64,000 bases of DNA. Origin: G963665085 sp963665085. Lineage in GTDB: Bacteria; Bacteroidota; Bacteroidia; Bacteroidales; JAAAOM01. Below the pieces are notes generated by a model. That model saw only the letters and a list, made by a program, of their open reading frames with translations. It was not told the origin of the DNA and did not search any database. Each line of letters begins with the position of its first letter. Position 1 is the stretch's first letter. Positions 17,087 through 29,400 of this stretch are shown here, one piece after another. The stretch lies in contig CAXXXS010000001.1 in the NCBI GenBank assembly GCA_963665085.2, positions 806,001-870,000 on the forward strand. The letters run 5' to 3'. The position numbers and the translations under genes were made by a program.

Positions 17087-19147
17087 CTATTCGATCCTAT
17101 ACTTATACAAACAAAACGAATTTGCTTCTTTTACGATAAATACTGTTTTCCCTTCCTCATCCGTATTAGCGATAAAATCCTGACCATCACCATATACTTT
17201 ATTAAAAAAAATAGTTTTGCTGGCTCCGAACAGGGCTGAGATTTTAAATTTTTCCTGGTTATTCAATTCACGAAATATTAATATATATCCTTCTGTATAG
17301 GAAATGATAAATTGAAAGCCGGTGTATGTTGTACCATTTGGCTCGTTACCAATCGGGAATATCAAAGCACTATTTAATTCAGCACTAATATTGCGGTACA
17401 TATGGATTAAGTCAATAGATTTATCGGCTTCGGACGGAAGTCCTGTAGTTTCGAACCACGCTAAAGGCTGGCCTGGCATTGTAATGGCAAATAAATAATC
17501 AAAAGAATAGTTTGCCGGACCAAATGGATCGTTAGCATACAAGTCCTGGTTTCTCCATTTATTCAAAAATTCGAGCTGAATTTTTTGTGACGGGACATAT
17601 TCAGACAACATCCATATATTTCTTAAGGTTTGATAGGGGTAGTAAGTTTTCCAATCTGTATACCTGTTCTCAAGAAAAATATTTCCCAGGTGGTTGTTGT
17701 AATGATATCCATAACGGTTATCAGCTGTTGCATCTAGGTTAAAAACAACCTGGTAGTTTGTTTCAGTAAGGATTTTATTAAAAAAACGAGCCAGGTTTAA
17801 ATCGGCTTCTTTTGTAGGAAGCTTAACACCGTCTATCTTAAAGTTATTTATGCCAAATTTTTTGTGAAGTGCGATTAGAATATCTGCATCCTGTTCCCAG
17901 TTCCTATAGTTATTTTCGTTGCTGGGGTGAAACCACAAACCTATCTTAATATTTAGAGAATCTGCACACTGTTTAATGTTTTTAAAACCATTCGGAAAAC
18001 GTTGTTTATTTGGTTGCCAATCTTCGAGTGACCATTGATCCCACAACTGTTCTCCCTGCTGTGCAGAATTCATTGAGAGGCCTTGTTGCCATCCATCATC
18101 AATCTGGTAATGTGTAAATCCAAATTTATGTGCTGTTTTTAGCTCATCGAGGATAAATTTCTCATTTAGTTTGGCGTCTTTGTTTCTGTCTCCCCAGGTA
18201 TTTACCATCATCATACCATCTCTTTCAGGTTTAAAAATTCGGATGTTGTTTTGATAGCTGCGGATTGCTATTTTTTTGTTTAAGTCGTGAGTATTATGCA
18301 CCCCTAGGACATAGCTAAAAGTTTTTATCCATTCGCCACTGATTAAGTCTTCCAGCCTGACGCCTAATCCAACAGATTTAATTGTTGTGGTATTTGATGT
18401 GGCTTTTGTTTCTGAAAGGAAGTCATAACCCGGGTAATTGACTTGAATACCTGATACAGGAGATTCTTTTAATAGGAAAATTCCTTTGTCTTCTCTTAAG
18501 TTTGACAGATATATTATGTTACCAACATATCTGGTTTCATGGAATGGAAGTATTGATTCTTTTTTAACAAATGTGTTGTTGTCGTCTGTACAATCTATGA
18601 ATTCAACAGCTTCAGCATTCCAGTGGATATTGTTAAGGCTTAATTGTTCTATGTTAATTTCATCGGGTTTGAAATCTAAATTAGGATCAGTCTTTTTTAA
18701 ATAATATTCGCAGCAAATACCCATTGATGAGGGAAAAATTTTAAAGACTTGTTTTACCTCTAAACCTTTATATTCAGTTATTATTTCTGTGCTTACATAT
18801 GATGTAATTATTGGAGTAGCATTTACAATGGTTATGGTGTAATTATTTTTTTTCTGAATGGATTTAAGGACTTTGATGTTAAAATCCGGGGTATTGTTGT
18901 TTTTTATTTGAATCGTTTTATTCTCAACCTTGTTAATTATTTCTGTGCTAATGATATTTCCGTTGTTCCATTTAAATTTTCGTTCAATAAAAGAATTCCC
19001 TATGGTTAACGTATCGTTTTGTAATAGTGAATAGCAGTTTTCTATTTTATTTTTCTCTGTATTTAATGATTCTACTATCCCTTTGTTTTGTGCAATTGAG
19101 TAATTTAAAATGCAAAAAAATGATACAATTATTATTAAGTTCTTCAT
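17087..19147 (-). CDS. GH36-like alpha-galactosidase (melibiase family), exported
   Basis: A 686-residue protein with a Sec signal peptide (MKNLIIIVSFFCILNYSIAQ). An N-terminal beta-sandwich (about 30-300) is followed by a TIM barrel (about 310-600) with THYQIDDGWQQG, the usual GH36/GH-D clan signature. The expected nucleophile is Asp439 in NFKIDGVK and the acid/base is Asp498 in ENRYTDWK. The C-terminal beta domain ends at 686. It should cleave alpha-galactosides or a related alpha-linked sugar in the periplasm or outside. It stands apart from the SusCD locus. Confidence 0.85.
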   Translation of the reverse strand: MKNLIIIVSFFCILNYSIAQNKGIVESLNTEKNKIENCYSLLQNDTLTIGNSFIERKFKWNNGNIISTEIINKVENKTIQIKNNNTPDFNIKVLKSIQKKNNYTITIVNATPIITSYVSTEIITEYKGLEVKQVFKIFPSSMGICCEYYLKKTDPNLDFKPDEINIEQLSLNNIHWNAEAVEFIDCTDDNNTFVKKESILPFHETRYVGNIIYLSNLREDKGIFLLKESPVSGIQVNYPGYDFLSETKATSNTTTIKSVGLGVRLEDLISGEWIKTFSYVLGVHNTHDLNKKIAIRSYQNNIRIFKPERDGMMMVNTWGDRNKDAKLNEKFILDELKTAHKFGFTHYQIDDGWQQGLSMNSAQQGEQLWDQWSLEDWQPNKQRFPNGFKNIKQCADSLNIKIGLWFHPSNENNYRNWEQDADILIALHKKFGINNFKIDGVKLPTKEADLNLARFFNKILTETNYQVVFNLDATADNRYGYHYNNHLGNIFLENRYTDWKTYYPYQTLRNIWMLSEYVPSQKIQLEFLNKWRNQDLYANDPFGPANYSFDYLFAITMPGQPLAWFETTGLPSEADKSIDLIHMYRNISAELNSALIFPIGNEPNGTTYTGFQFIISYTEGYILIFRELNNQEKFKISALFGASKTIFFNKVYGDGQDFIANTDEEGKTVFIVKEANSFCLYKYRIE

Positions 19148-19339
19148 GTATGTTTTTTGTAATTAGTTAGCGATATATGTTGTTTTTTAATTCGTATATA
19201 GAATTTATAAACTGTAGAGGGTGCATAGATAATGCAGAGAATACTTGTTCTAAATGGATAAAGTAAAATTTGAGGTTCAACGAATACATTTTTGAAATTT
19301 AGTATTTACAAATCTATTAATATTACCATGAGCCAGGCA

Positions 19340-19531
19340 TTAAAACATCAGGTTAAATTTATCAAGCCCCCTTTTTAATGTGATTAGCCCCAGGCTACCC
19401 GTACGTTGATATCCTTTCCATCCTCCCATCCTGGCTATTATCCATGACATCCTAAAATACCGGAAGTAAAAAAACAACCCCATTAAACCGGTGGCAATGG
19501 GGTTCAAGGTGTCCTCTGATAAATGACACAC
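19340..19531 (-). pseudogene. Remnant of an IS4-type transposase C-terminus
   Basis: The 63-residue frame contains SWIIARMGGWKGYQ followed by LGLITLKRGLDKFNLMF, which strongly resembles the last part of IS4-family DDE transposases (GGWKGY ... G-x-x-T-x-x-x-G-L-x-x-F). The catalytic domain is missing and no inverted repeats are seen. It sits in the 419-base gap between the GH36-like and cysK genes; nothing else was recognised there. Confidence 0.5.
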
Positions 19532-19566
19532 TTTCTGTTACATCTTTTGCCCTAGTTGGCAATAAC

Positions 19567-20475
19567 TTAAAATAATCCTTCTACAGAAAGATATCTTTCA
19601 CCTGTATCGTAATTAAATCCAAGAATTTTTTTACCTGGCTCTATTTCACAAAGCTTTTTGTTAATAGCTGCCAGAGTTGCTCCTGAAGAAATTCCACATA
19701 ATAAGCCTTCCTCTTTTGCTGCTCTTTGGGCAAACTCAAAAGCTTCTTCTTTGGTTATTTGTACTGTTCCGTCTAATACTTCAATGTGTAAGTTTTCTGG
19801 AATAAATCCAGCACCAATCCCTTGTATAGGATGCGGACCTGGTTTTCCCCCACTGATAACAGGAGAATTAGCCGGCTCAACAGCAAAGACCTTCAGGTTT
19901 GGAAATTTTTCTTTTAAGACTTCACTTACTCCCGTAATATGTCCTCCAGTACCAACACCGGTAATCAGGTAATCAACTCCTTCCTGGAAATCACCTAATA
20001 TTTCCTGGGCTGTAGTCTTTTTATGGATTTCAACATTCGCAGGGTTATCAAATTGTGAAGGCATCCAGGCATTAGGATTTGAACTAACAATCTCTTTCGC
20101 CTTTTCAATAGCTGCTTTCATTCCCCCTTCACGAGGTGTTAACTCAAACTCGGCACCGTAAGCTGCCATTAACCTTCTCCTCTCAAGAGACATCGATTCT
20201 GGCATAACTAAGATTAACTTATATTTTTTTACAGCTGCAACAATAGCCAAACCAATGCCGGTATTCCCCGATGTTGGTTCAACAATTATTGAGTCACTGT
20301 TTAAAATACCTTCCTTCTCAGCATGCTCGATCATTGCCAACGCAATTCTGTCTTTAATACTACCTCCCGGATTTACCCTTTCCAATTTCACCCATACTTC
20401 ATGCTGCGGAAATAAATTACTTAATCTCACATGAGGGGTATTACCAATTGTCTCTAAAATATTATTTACTCTCAT
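19567..20475 (-). CDS. cysK: Cysteine synthase A (O-acetylserine sulfhydrylase)
   Basis: A 302-residue PLP enzyme that makes L-cysteine from O-acetylserine and sulfide. The PLP lysine is Lys41 in NPGGSIKDR; the substrate loop is VEPTSGNTGIGLA and the phosphate-binding loop is ITGVGTGGHITGV. Length is normal for CysK. It is 24 bases downstream of the serine acetyltransferase gene on the same strand, so the two form a cysteine biosynthesis operon and may assemble as cysteine synthase complex. Confidence 0.95.
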   Translation of the reverse strand: MRVNNILETIGNTPHVRLSNLFPQHEVWVKLERVNPGGSIKDRIALAMIEHAEKEGILNSDSIIVEPTSGNTGIGLAIVAAVKKYKLILVMPESMSLERRRLMAAYGAEFELTPREGGMKAAIEKAKEIVSSNPNAWMPSQFDNPANVEIHKKTTAQEILGDFQEGVDYLITGVGTGGHITGVSEVLKEKFPNLKVFAVEPANSPVISGGKPGPHPIQGIGAGFIPENLHIEVLDGTVQITKEEAFEFAQRAAKEEGLLCGISSGATLAAINKKLCEIEPGKKILGFNYDTGERYLSVEGLF

Positions 20476-23400
20476 ACATGGTGTTTTTAAAATCTATTGT
20501 TAGATAACAAAGTCAATAGGTAAATTGTTGTTTTTATTTCTAATAACTGTTTTACTCTCATGATATACAAGCGAATAAGGCTCTACACTTTTGGTTAACC
20601 ACACATTACCTCCAATAATAGTATTGTGCCCAACAACTGTGTTACCGCCCAATATACTACTCCCTGAGTAAATAATTACATTATCTTCAATAGTAGGATG
20701 GCGTTTTGTATTTGCCAAACCTTTTTCAACACATGCTGCTCCCAATGTTACTCCCTGGTATATCTTAACATTGTTACCTATTACCGTTGTTTCGCCTATA
20801 ACTACACCCGTTCCATGGTCAATTAAAAAGTTATCTCCAATCTTAGCTCCAGGATGAAGATCAATACCTGTTTTACCATGTGCATACTCTGATATCATCC
20901 GCGGAACAAAAGGGATCTTTAGTTCATATAATTCATGGGCAAGACGGTATACAGCTATGGAGTAAAAACCCGGATAATAAATTATAATCCCTTCGATTGA
21001 TTTAGCAGCAGGATCAAAACCTAAAAACGCAGAAGCATCTTTCATTAAATTTTTGTAAATATCTGGAACTCTCGAAAAAAACTTATTGCTGAGATCATCA
21101 ATAGAAAGTGTAAGCTTTTGTTCTAACGGCTCTAGTAATTTTTGAAAATCGATTTGCAACTGCAATAAATTAAGCTTAACCTGTTGGATTACACATTCTT
21201 TATCTGCTTTTATAGGAAAAAGAAATGTAATTAAATCATCGATAAATTTATGTGTTTTAACTATCGATGGAACTTCCCTACTGAAATTCTTATATTGTTC
21301 AAACAAATATTTTGGCAAATCTTTTATGTTACTCATGATTCATTTATTGATAGTACACAAAAGTAGAAAATTTGAATTGCATAGAAACTGTTTTAAATTT
21401 AAATATTCATTCTACTCATATTGTTTGTAACCAACTCATACTAAGGCTACCCCTAAATCCCCCTGAGAGGGTGACTTATCCTACCATCTATGTAACAACT
21501 GTCCCGTAATCGGCGGGAAGGATTTAGGATGTCATTCCTATAAATTCTGACTATTGTATCTCATTTAAATGATTTAAACTATTACTTCCTACAATAAATA
21601 CAGCTGATATTTAAATTTTATCTTAAATACTTGTTTAACATTTTATTAAAACATTTAAATAGTAAACACATCATAAAAAAACTTATTTTTGCCGTCCATT
21701 TTTAAAAATTAGAAAATTGAGAGGACTTTGGAAAGATATTATTGAATCGATTAGCGGAACAGAACAAGATTTTACAACAGGAAAATTAAGTAGGGCTATT
21801 ATATTGCTTTCAATCCCAATGGTCTTAGAAATGGGAATGGAATCAATTTTTGCTGTTGTAGATATTTTCTTTGTATCGCGTTTAGGTTCTGGTGCAGTTG
21901 CTATAGTCGGAATTACTGAGACATTAATGACTATTATCTATGCAATTGGAATGGGACTAAGCATGGCTACAACCGCATTAGTTGCAAGGAGAATCGGCCA
22001 GAAAGACAATGAACGTGCATCAAATGCTGCGTTCCAGTCTATTATTATGGGAATCTTTGTCTCATTAGCAATTGCTATTCCAACTACAATTCTTGCTAAA
22101 GACATCCTGAGGTTAATGAAAACTGAGGAACACGTCATTCAGGAAGGTTATCACTATACAATCCTTATGCTCGGGGGAAACGTAATTATAATGTTACTAT
22201 TTATTATTAACGCTATTTTTCGCAGTGCTGGTGATGCAGCAATTTCTATGCGGGTACTTGCTTTGGCAAATCTTATCAATATTATTTTAGATCCCTGTCT
22301 TATTTTTGGATTGGGACCGTTTCCTGAGTTGGGAGTAAAGGGTGCTGCAATTGCAACAAATACAGGTCGGGGTATAGCAGTAATCTATCAGTTTTACCTA
22401 TTATTTTTCAAAGGGCATCGCATTGCGATAACAAAGAAAAATATCAAAATAAGAATAAATGTAATACTCAATCTATTAAAACTTTCACTTGGAGGTATCG
22501 GTCAATTTTTAATTGCTACCACCAGTTGGATAGGACTAATGTGGATAATGGCAAATTTTGGAAGCGAAGCACAAGCGGGTTATACTATTGCTATTCGTAT
22601 CATTCTTTTTGCTTTATTACCTTCATGGGGCATGAGTAATGCAGCGGCCACATTAGTAGGCCAGAACCTCGGTGCTAAAAAACCCGAACGTGCCGAACGT
22701 GCAGTTTGGTTAACGGCCTATGCAAACATGGCATTTTTGCTGTTTGTAGCTATATTCTTTATTTCTGTTCCAGGAATTTTTGTGAAAATATTTACAACAG
22801 AATCAAAAGTAATTGAGGTTGGTATTACTTGCCTGCGCGTTATGAGCTACGGATATATATTTTATGCACTTGGGATGGTTATGTCACAATCTTTCAATGG
22901 AGCAGGAGATACTACTACTCCTACTCTACTAAATTTTATATGCTTCTGGATAATTGAACTTCCTCTCGCTTATATCCTTTCATTAAATCTAGGATTTAAT
23001 GAGTTAGGAATATTTATGTCTATCACAATATCAGAATCTATTCTTGGCATATTAGGCATGATGGTATTTAGGAGAGGAAGATGGAAGACGAGAGAAATAT
23101 AACAAAAAAGGTTTCCCGAAAAATCGAGAAACCTTTATTTGACAAATCTTTATATTTATTATGCAGGCATATCTGGTAATTTATAACCATTTAGATAGTC
23201 ATGCTTAATTAATTTAGAAACAAATTGTTTTGCATTAACCTCGTTAGGATTTGCTGGAGGTGCTCCACCAGGACCACCGGCATTAGCATTACCGGCAGCT
23301 CTTTCTGCAAAGGCCATCATTTTTGCAAAGTCAAATTGAGAATCTACAATTAATACTTTCTCATCATCTGCAATGTTAGTGAACTCCATATTTTCACCAT

Positions 23401-26400
23401 CCCATTCCAAAATTTTATTAAGATTTTGAAGACGAACTGCAAGAACACCCATTAATACCATTTCGTTGAATGGGCCTGCTTCACCAAAGTGAGATGCAGT
23501 TTTATCGCGAAGATCAGGATTTTTACATGCAGCAACCCAATCCAGATAATGATCGTTATTAGGAATGTCTCTTAATACCTTAGGAGAACTAGGCTTACGA
23601 CCAGAAAGTAAATATGGATCAGAACCATGGCTTCCTAATATTAATGTATCTTTTGTTCCGTAGATAGCACAACCTTCACCTTGCCATTGTTTTCCTTCAG
23701 GAAGTGAATCAGGAATCATAGCAAGCATACCACCATCATGCCAGGTAACTTCTACCTCAGGCATAGCCATAAATGGAAGGTTTGGACGTGCTGGGAAAGT
23801 CATTTTTACAGTTTGAGCGTGAGGGCAAGAATCCTTTTTTAATTGAGTTGACATTCCCTGAACTTTAGTTGGGTATGTATTTTCAAGTTTTAACACTTTA
23901 AATACGGGATGCATATTGTGGCAAGCCATATCACCAAAAGCACCAGTACCAAAATCCCACCATCCGCGGAAGTTCCAAGGAGTGTAAGCACTATGATAAT
24001 CACGGTATGGCATATGTGCAATCCATAAATTCCAATCTAACCCTTTGGGCACTTTTTGCTTTTCAGTAGGTGTATCAAGACCTTGAGGCCAAATAGGACG
24101 AGCAGACCATACGTCAACTTTTTTTACCTCTCCTATTTCTCCAGCCCATGCCCATGCACAAGCTTGGTTTACTCCACCACTTGAAGCACCTTGGTTACCC
24201 ATCTGAGTGGCAACACCATGCTTCTTTGTAAGTTTTGTAAGTAAACGAGACTCGTATATTGTATGCGTTAATGGTTTTTCACAATATACATGTTTTCCCA
24301 TTGTAATTGCTGTAGCAGTAGGATTGGCATGGCTATGGTCAGCTGTAGCAACAACAACAGCATCAATATCTTTGCCCATCTCATCATATAAAACTCTCCA
24401 GTCTTTGTATTTTTTCGCATCTGGATAGTTGTTAAATGTAGCTTGGACTCTACTGTAGTTCCAGTCAACATCACAAACAGCAACTAATTTCTCAGTGCCT
24501 TTTGCATTTGATACAGAACCACCAGTAGGCTTACAGATATTAAGGATATCTCCACCACCCTGACTACCAGCACCAACCAAAGCAACATTTAGTGTATCAC
24601 TCGGAGCTGTATGCCCAAGTGTTTTACCCATTGCAGCACTAGGAATAATAGAAAAAGCTGCAGAAGCAGCAGTAGTTGTTTTCAAGAAATTTCTTCTTGA
24701 AACAGATTTACCATTGGATTGTTCCTCATTTATTTTTTTTGTATTCATGAATATATTTAATTAAGGAGTTAGTAATTTTCTTTTAAAAAGATTCTTTCAT
24801 TAGTTGCCATCCAATTTAGTGTATTTTTTAGTTGTAAAAAACTTTTTTTAACGAATGAAAAACTGTTTTTTTTTCGAATTCGTTTTAATAAACTAAAATA
24901 CAGCTGTTTAAATATTATTCAAATTTCCTAACAGCTCCATACTAATCAAGGATTTATGAACGAACGTTACATATTTCAAAATGAAACAACCCGTTCTAAT
25001 CCCTATCTTACTATATTTTTAATGTTAATATTTCTTATGAATCTTTTAAATAAACCTTCTCCGTCCGCTTCTGATTAATATAAGCAAGAACAGATATTAC
25101 GGCAATTATACTTACTGTATAATACACAAAACCCGGAACTGGTAAAGGATCTCCAGCTGCATATGAATGCAATCCAGATAGGTAATAGTTCACTCCAAAA
25201 TAAGTCATGATAACTGAACTATAACCTATAAGTGACATAAAGTTAAATGCAAAAACGCCACGAAATCCGGGTATCACCCGCATATGGGCAATAAATGCAT
25301 AAACAATAACTGTAATTAAGGCCCAGGTTTCTTTTGGATCCCAACCCCAATATCGTCCCCAGGATTCATTAGCCCATACTCCTCCAAGGAAAGTCCCGAT
25401 TGTAAGCATGTACAAACCAACAATTAATGTTTTTTCTATTACATTGCTAAGTTCTTGTATCACAAGATCAAGCCGTTTGGTATTTTTCTCTGATTTCAAA
25501 AACATAATTATAAGGTTAACGGCAGCAAGTAAAGAACCTAATGCTAAAAAACCATAACTCGCCGTAATAACTGCAACATGGATTACTAACCAATACGATT
25601 TCAATACTGGAACAAGGTTTGTAATCTGGGGATCCATCCAGCTTAAATGAGCTACATGAAGAATAACAAATACAAGTATTGCAGTTACAGATAAGGTTAT
25701 CTTAACATTCCGTGAGAATACCAATCCCGCCAAAATAGTGGCCCAACCAATAAAAACCAATGCTTCATAACCGTTACTCCAGGGTGCGTGACCAGATATA
25801 TACCAACGTATCCCTAAACCCATTGTATGAAGAACAAATGCTATAATTATTAACCATGAGGAAATACCTATAACCTTATCAAGTTTTAAGTTAGGAACAA
25901 AAATATTTATGAAATGAAGGATTAATAATATAAATCCAATTAGCCCATAAATCGATGATAAACGTTCGAATAAACTGGAATTATTGTAAAAAGTTTCAAG
26001 CTTTATTTTTGACCCTGAAGGAAGAATGTCACTTCCATTTTTTTGTTGATATACAATAATCGAATTTAATATTTCATCGGCCTGCGTATAATCTCCTGTT
26101 TCAATTGCTCTATTTAAGGTTTCAAAATAAAGTGGTATTATTTTGTCTACAAAAATTGTATCTGCACCTGTAAAAGCAGAGGCTGCATTCAATGGGGTAT
26201 ACCAGGTCTGATTTATATCATCTGCTTTAGGAAATATCTTTAAAAGTCCTGCTGTATAAGCCATATAGCAAACATTCACCCTTTCATCCACCTTAATAAG
26301 CTCAGTGTCAAATTTATTTCTGTAAGCAGGTTTTTTCTTGTATACTTCGTCAACCAGATCATTTAAAATATAGCCTGTTTCTTTACTGATAAAATCTTCA

Positions 26401-29400
26401 AATGAAGCGTATTTTGAGTTAATGCGCAGAAAATCCTGAAGTTCATCGTTTGATACCCTAATCATAGGGACAGTTTGCCAATAAGAAGGATTAGATAACA
26501 TCCCAAGAAATACCTGATCGCTGGATAATCCCTGGATTGATGTTTTACGGGCAACTTTTCTTAGAATTTCGGATGACATAGTATTTATTGGTTTTATGCG
26601 TCCTCCGTTATCCTGAATTAGAACTTTTCCGAATGCCTCAGCATGTTTTGAATCAATTATGGCCCTTTTATCAATTGATATACCTTGCGAAAATGTTGGA
26701 AGTATTGAAAGTAAAGCCAACAAAGTAATTGCAGTTACTTTTCGGGTGTTTCTAAGTTCTTCTGATAACTTGCTTAATTTAACAAATCGGCTATTCTTAT
26801 TAAAAACACTAAAAAACATACCTAATCCCATTAAGATATAACCAATATATGTTACCCAGGTTCCAACAAAATCATGATTAACAGATAAAATTGTCCCTCC
26901 TTCATCAGAATCATACGATGACTGATAAAATCTAAAGCTTCTGTGTTTTAATACGTTATTCATAAAGATCCGCCTGTTTTCTTCTATTCCTTTTTCTTTA
27001 TCAATAAGAACTACCTCACTTTCGAACCATGAAGGACTATTAGACCCCGGATATCTATTTAAAATAAAATCTAAAAGCTGAATCGAGAATGATGTTTTTA
27101 TTTGTTTTGCACCATAGGACAGACTTAGTTCCACCCCATCAATAGTTGTATTTACCTTTTGCCCTTCATACCCGTTCTTTCCCCATAAAAGGATATTTTT
27201 TGTTATTTCCCCAGATGTAATATCCAAAGAGATTGCATCATAAAAAACATTTTCTCCCGCGTCTGTTACCATCTTGGCTGTTACATGCCCTTTATCATAA
27301 TAATCTCTTAAAACCAATTGGTTCCCATCAATATTATATAGCTTTCGGATTTCTAGCGGATGCAACGTATCAGGGCCTAAAACTAAATTAGTTTGCTCAG
27401 CCATACTCATTACTCCAATTTCAAATTTCGATTTAATATAAAGATCGATTCCCTCCATTGTAATCTGAATAGCATCTGTAACGGTTGTATCATTAAAACT
27501 AAGAACATATCCCTGCACCAGTCTTTTATCACCACTTTTCATTATTACAGATTCCCTTCCATTCATGCCTGCAAAAATCAATTCAATTACAGGTACACCA
27601 TCGTAGGGAGCCGGTTCTATTGATTCAACTGCATTTTGAATATATTCTTCCGTTTCAAGTTTGATCTTTTTATCATTGATATAAATTTCTTTTTTGAATT
27701 TATTGGATGTAACAGGAGTAAATGTTACTCTTTTTTCGAATGTTTGAGTTTTATTTCCAGAAATAGCTTCTGCCAGAATATATGTTTTCTCAGAAATTAT
27801 TGTATTTGAAGTTTCCCCCTCACGAATATGCATTGTCCCTTCATACCCAATATATCGTGTAATGCCAGCACCAAGTATTATCAGAACAAAGGACAGGTGA
27901 AATAGAAACATAGTTAATTTTTCTCTTCGATATAATTTTTGAATTAAAATGTTTCCGCCAATATTTATCATTCCTAAGGCAAGTATTGCTTCAAACCAGG
28001 CAGCATCATAAACTAAGGCCCTTGCAGATACAGTTCCATAATCATTTTCAATAAATGTTGCCAGGGCCATTGAAACTCCGAAAACAATAAACAAAACAGC
28101 GGTAAACTGCATAGAAAATAAGTAGGAAATAAGCCTTTTCATATAAGTTGGTTTTCAAAATATAATTACTGTAAATATATACAAATATTGATGTGTCTTT
28201 AACGTTAACACATAATATTGTATTAATTATACTACTTAAATAGAAGTGTAATATTCTCCTGATTTTTTGCCAGCATTTTAGAGAAAAACTCCTGTAGAAA
28301 AGGATAATATTCTGTAGCATAATATGTTGAATTAAACAACAACTCACTTCGGATATAAACCTTGTTGTTCTCTAATTCTGTAGAAATATACTTATAAACA
28401 GCATGATCCCCTGCAAAACGGACTTCTGCAGATCCAGGAATTTCAAGCACCTCAGTTTCATTAGGATAATGTATGGTATAAATAGATATTTCCCTAAAAG
28501 GATAAAGAAAATCAACTGGATATTCCCGTTGAGGATCTTTAAATGGATTTTCTTTTATCGTGTTATAAATAACAGGCTTAATATATGAAAATGAATAGGA
28601 TGTATCATTCTTCTCTGAAAGATAACATTTGATTTCGAGGTTCCCTTCAATATTTAAAATGTTTTTATAGGAAACACTGTCAACATTTACATATAAACCC
28701 TGGGGCAACAAATATTTTACTACATATTCTTCAAGGCTATTTTGACTGTTAATCAATTTTCTGTTTTCCAGGGCATAATAACCAGAGAATGCATAATTAA
28801 GCTCATAGTTAATTAACGAATCAGAATAATAGACATCACCATATAAAAACAGGACCGAATATCTGTCAAGATTTAATGAAATCCACCTTAAATTATCTTT
28901 TTCGAGCAACAAACCCCTATCATTAAGTTCTGTTTTTGCTAACAAAAAATATGGTCTAAAATCATCTGTTGCATTTAATAAAATTTCTTGCCCATCGATA
29001 ACAACATGCACAATTACCTGGTTAAACTCAGTAATAACAGGATATTGCGAAACAGTTCCATTTTCTTTTGTGCTTATCAAAACTGGATTAGAATTTAACC
29101 CCGCTTCATTGAGCAACAGGTTTAAGAGCAAATTTATTTCTGCACTGTTTCCCTTTTTTATTTCAGTAAATGCATTTAAGGAAGAATTTGGGAATATAGA
29201 AGTCTGTCCGTCCCAAGTAAATTCATTCAAGACATAGTAATATATTTCCCTTAATTTTTCCTCCTCCGAATCTAATTCTTTAATTAATTCTTTGAGAATA
29301 TCATCAACAAAAAATGATGAAGTAGAAACAAATGTAGACCAAGCCGGGGAACCTAAAACGCTAACTGCCAAGTCTCCCCATGTATTTAGAAAATTTGTAT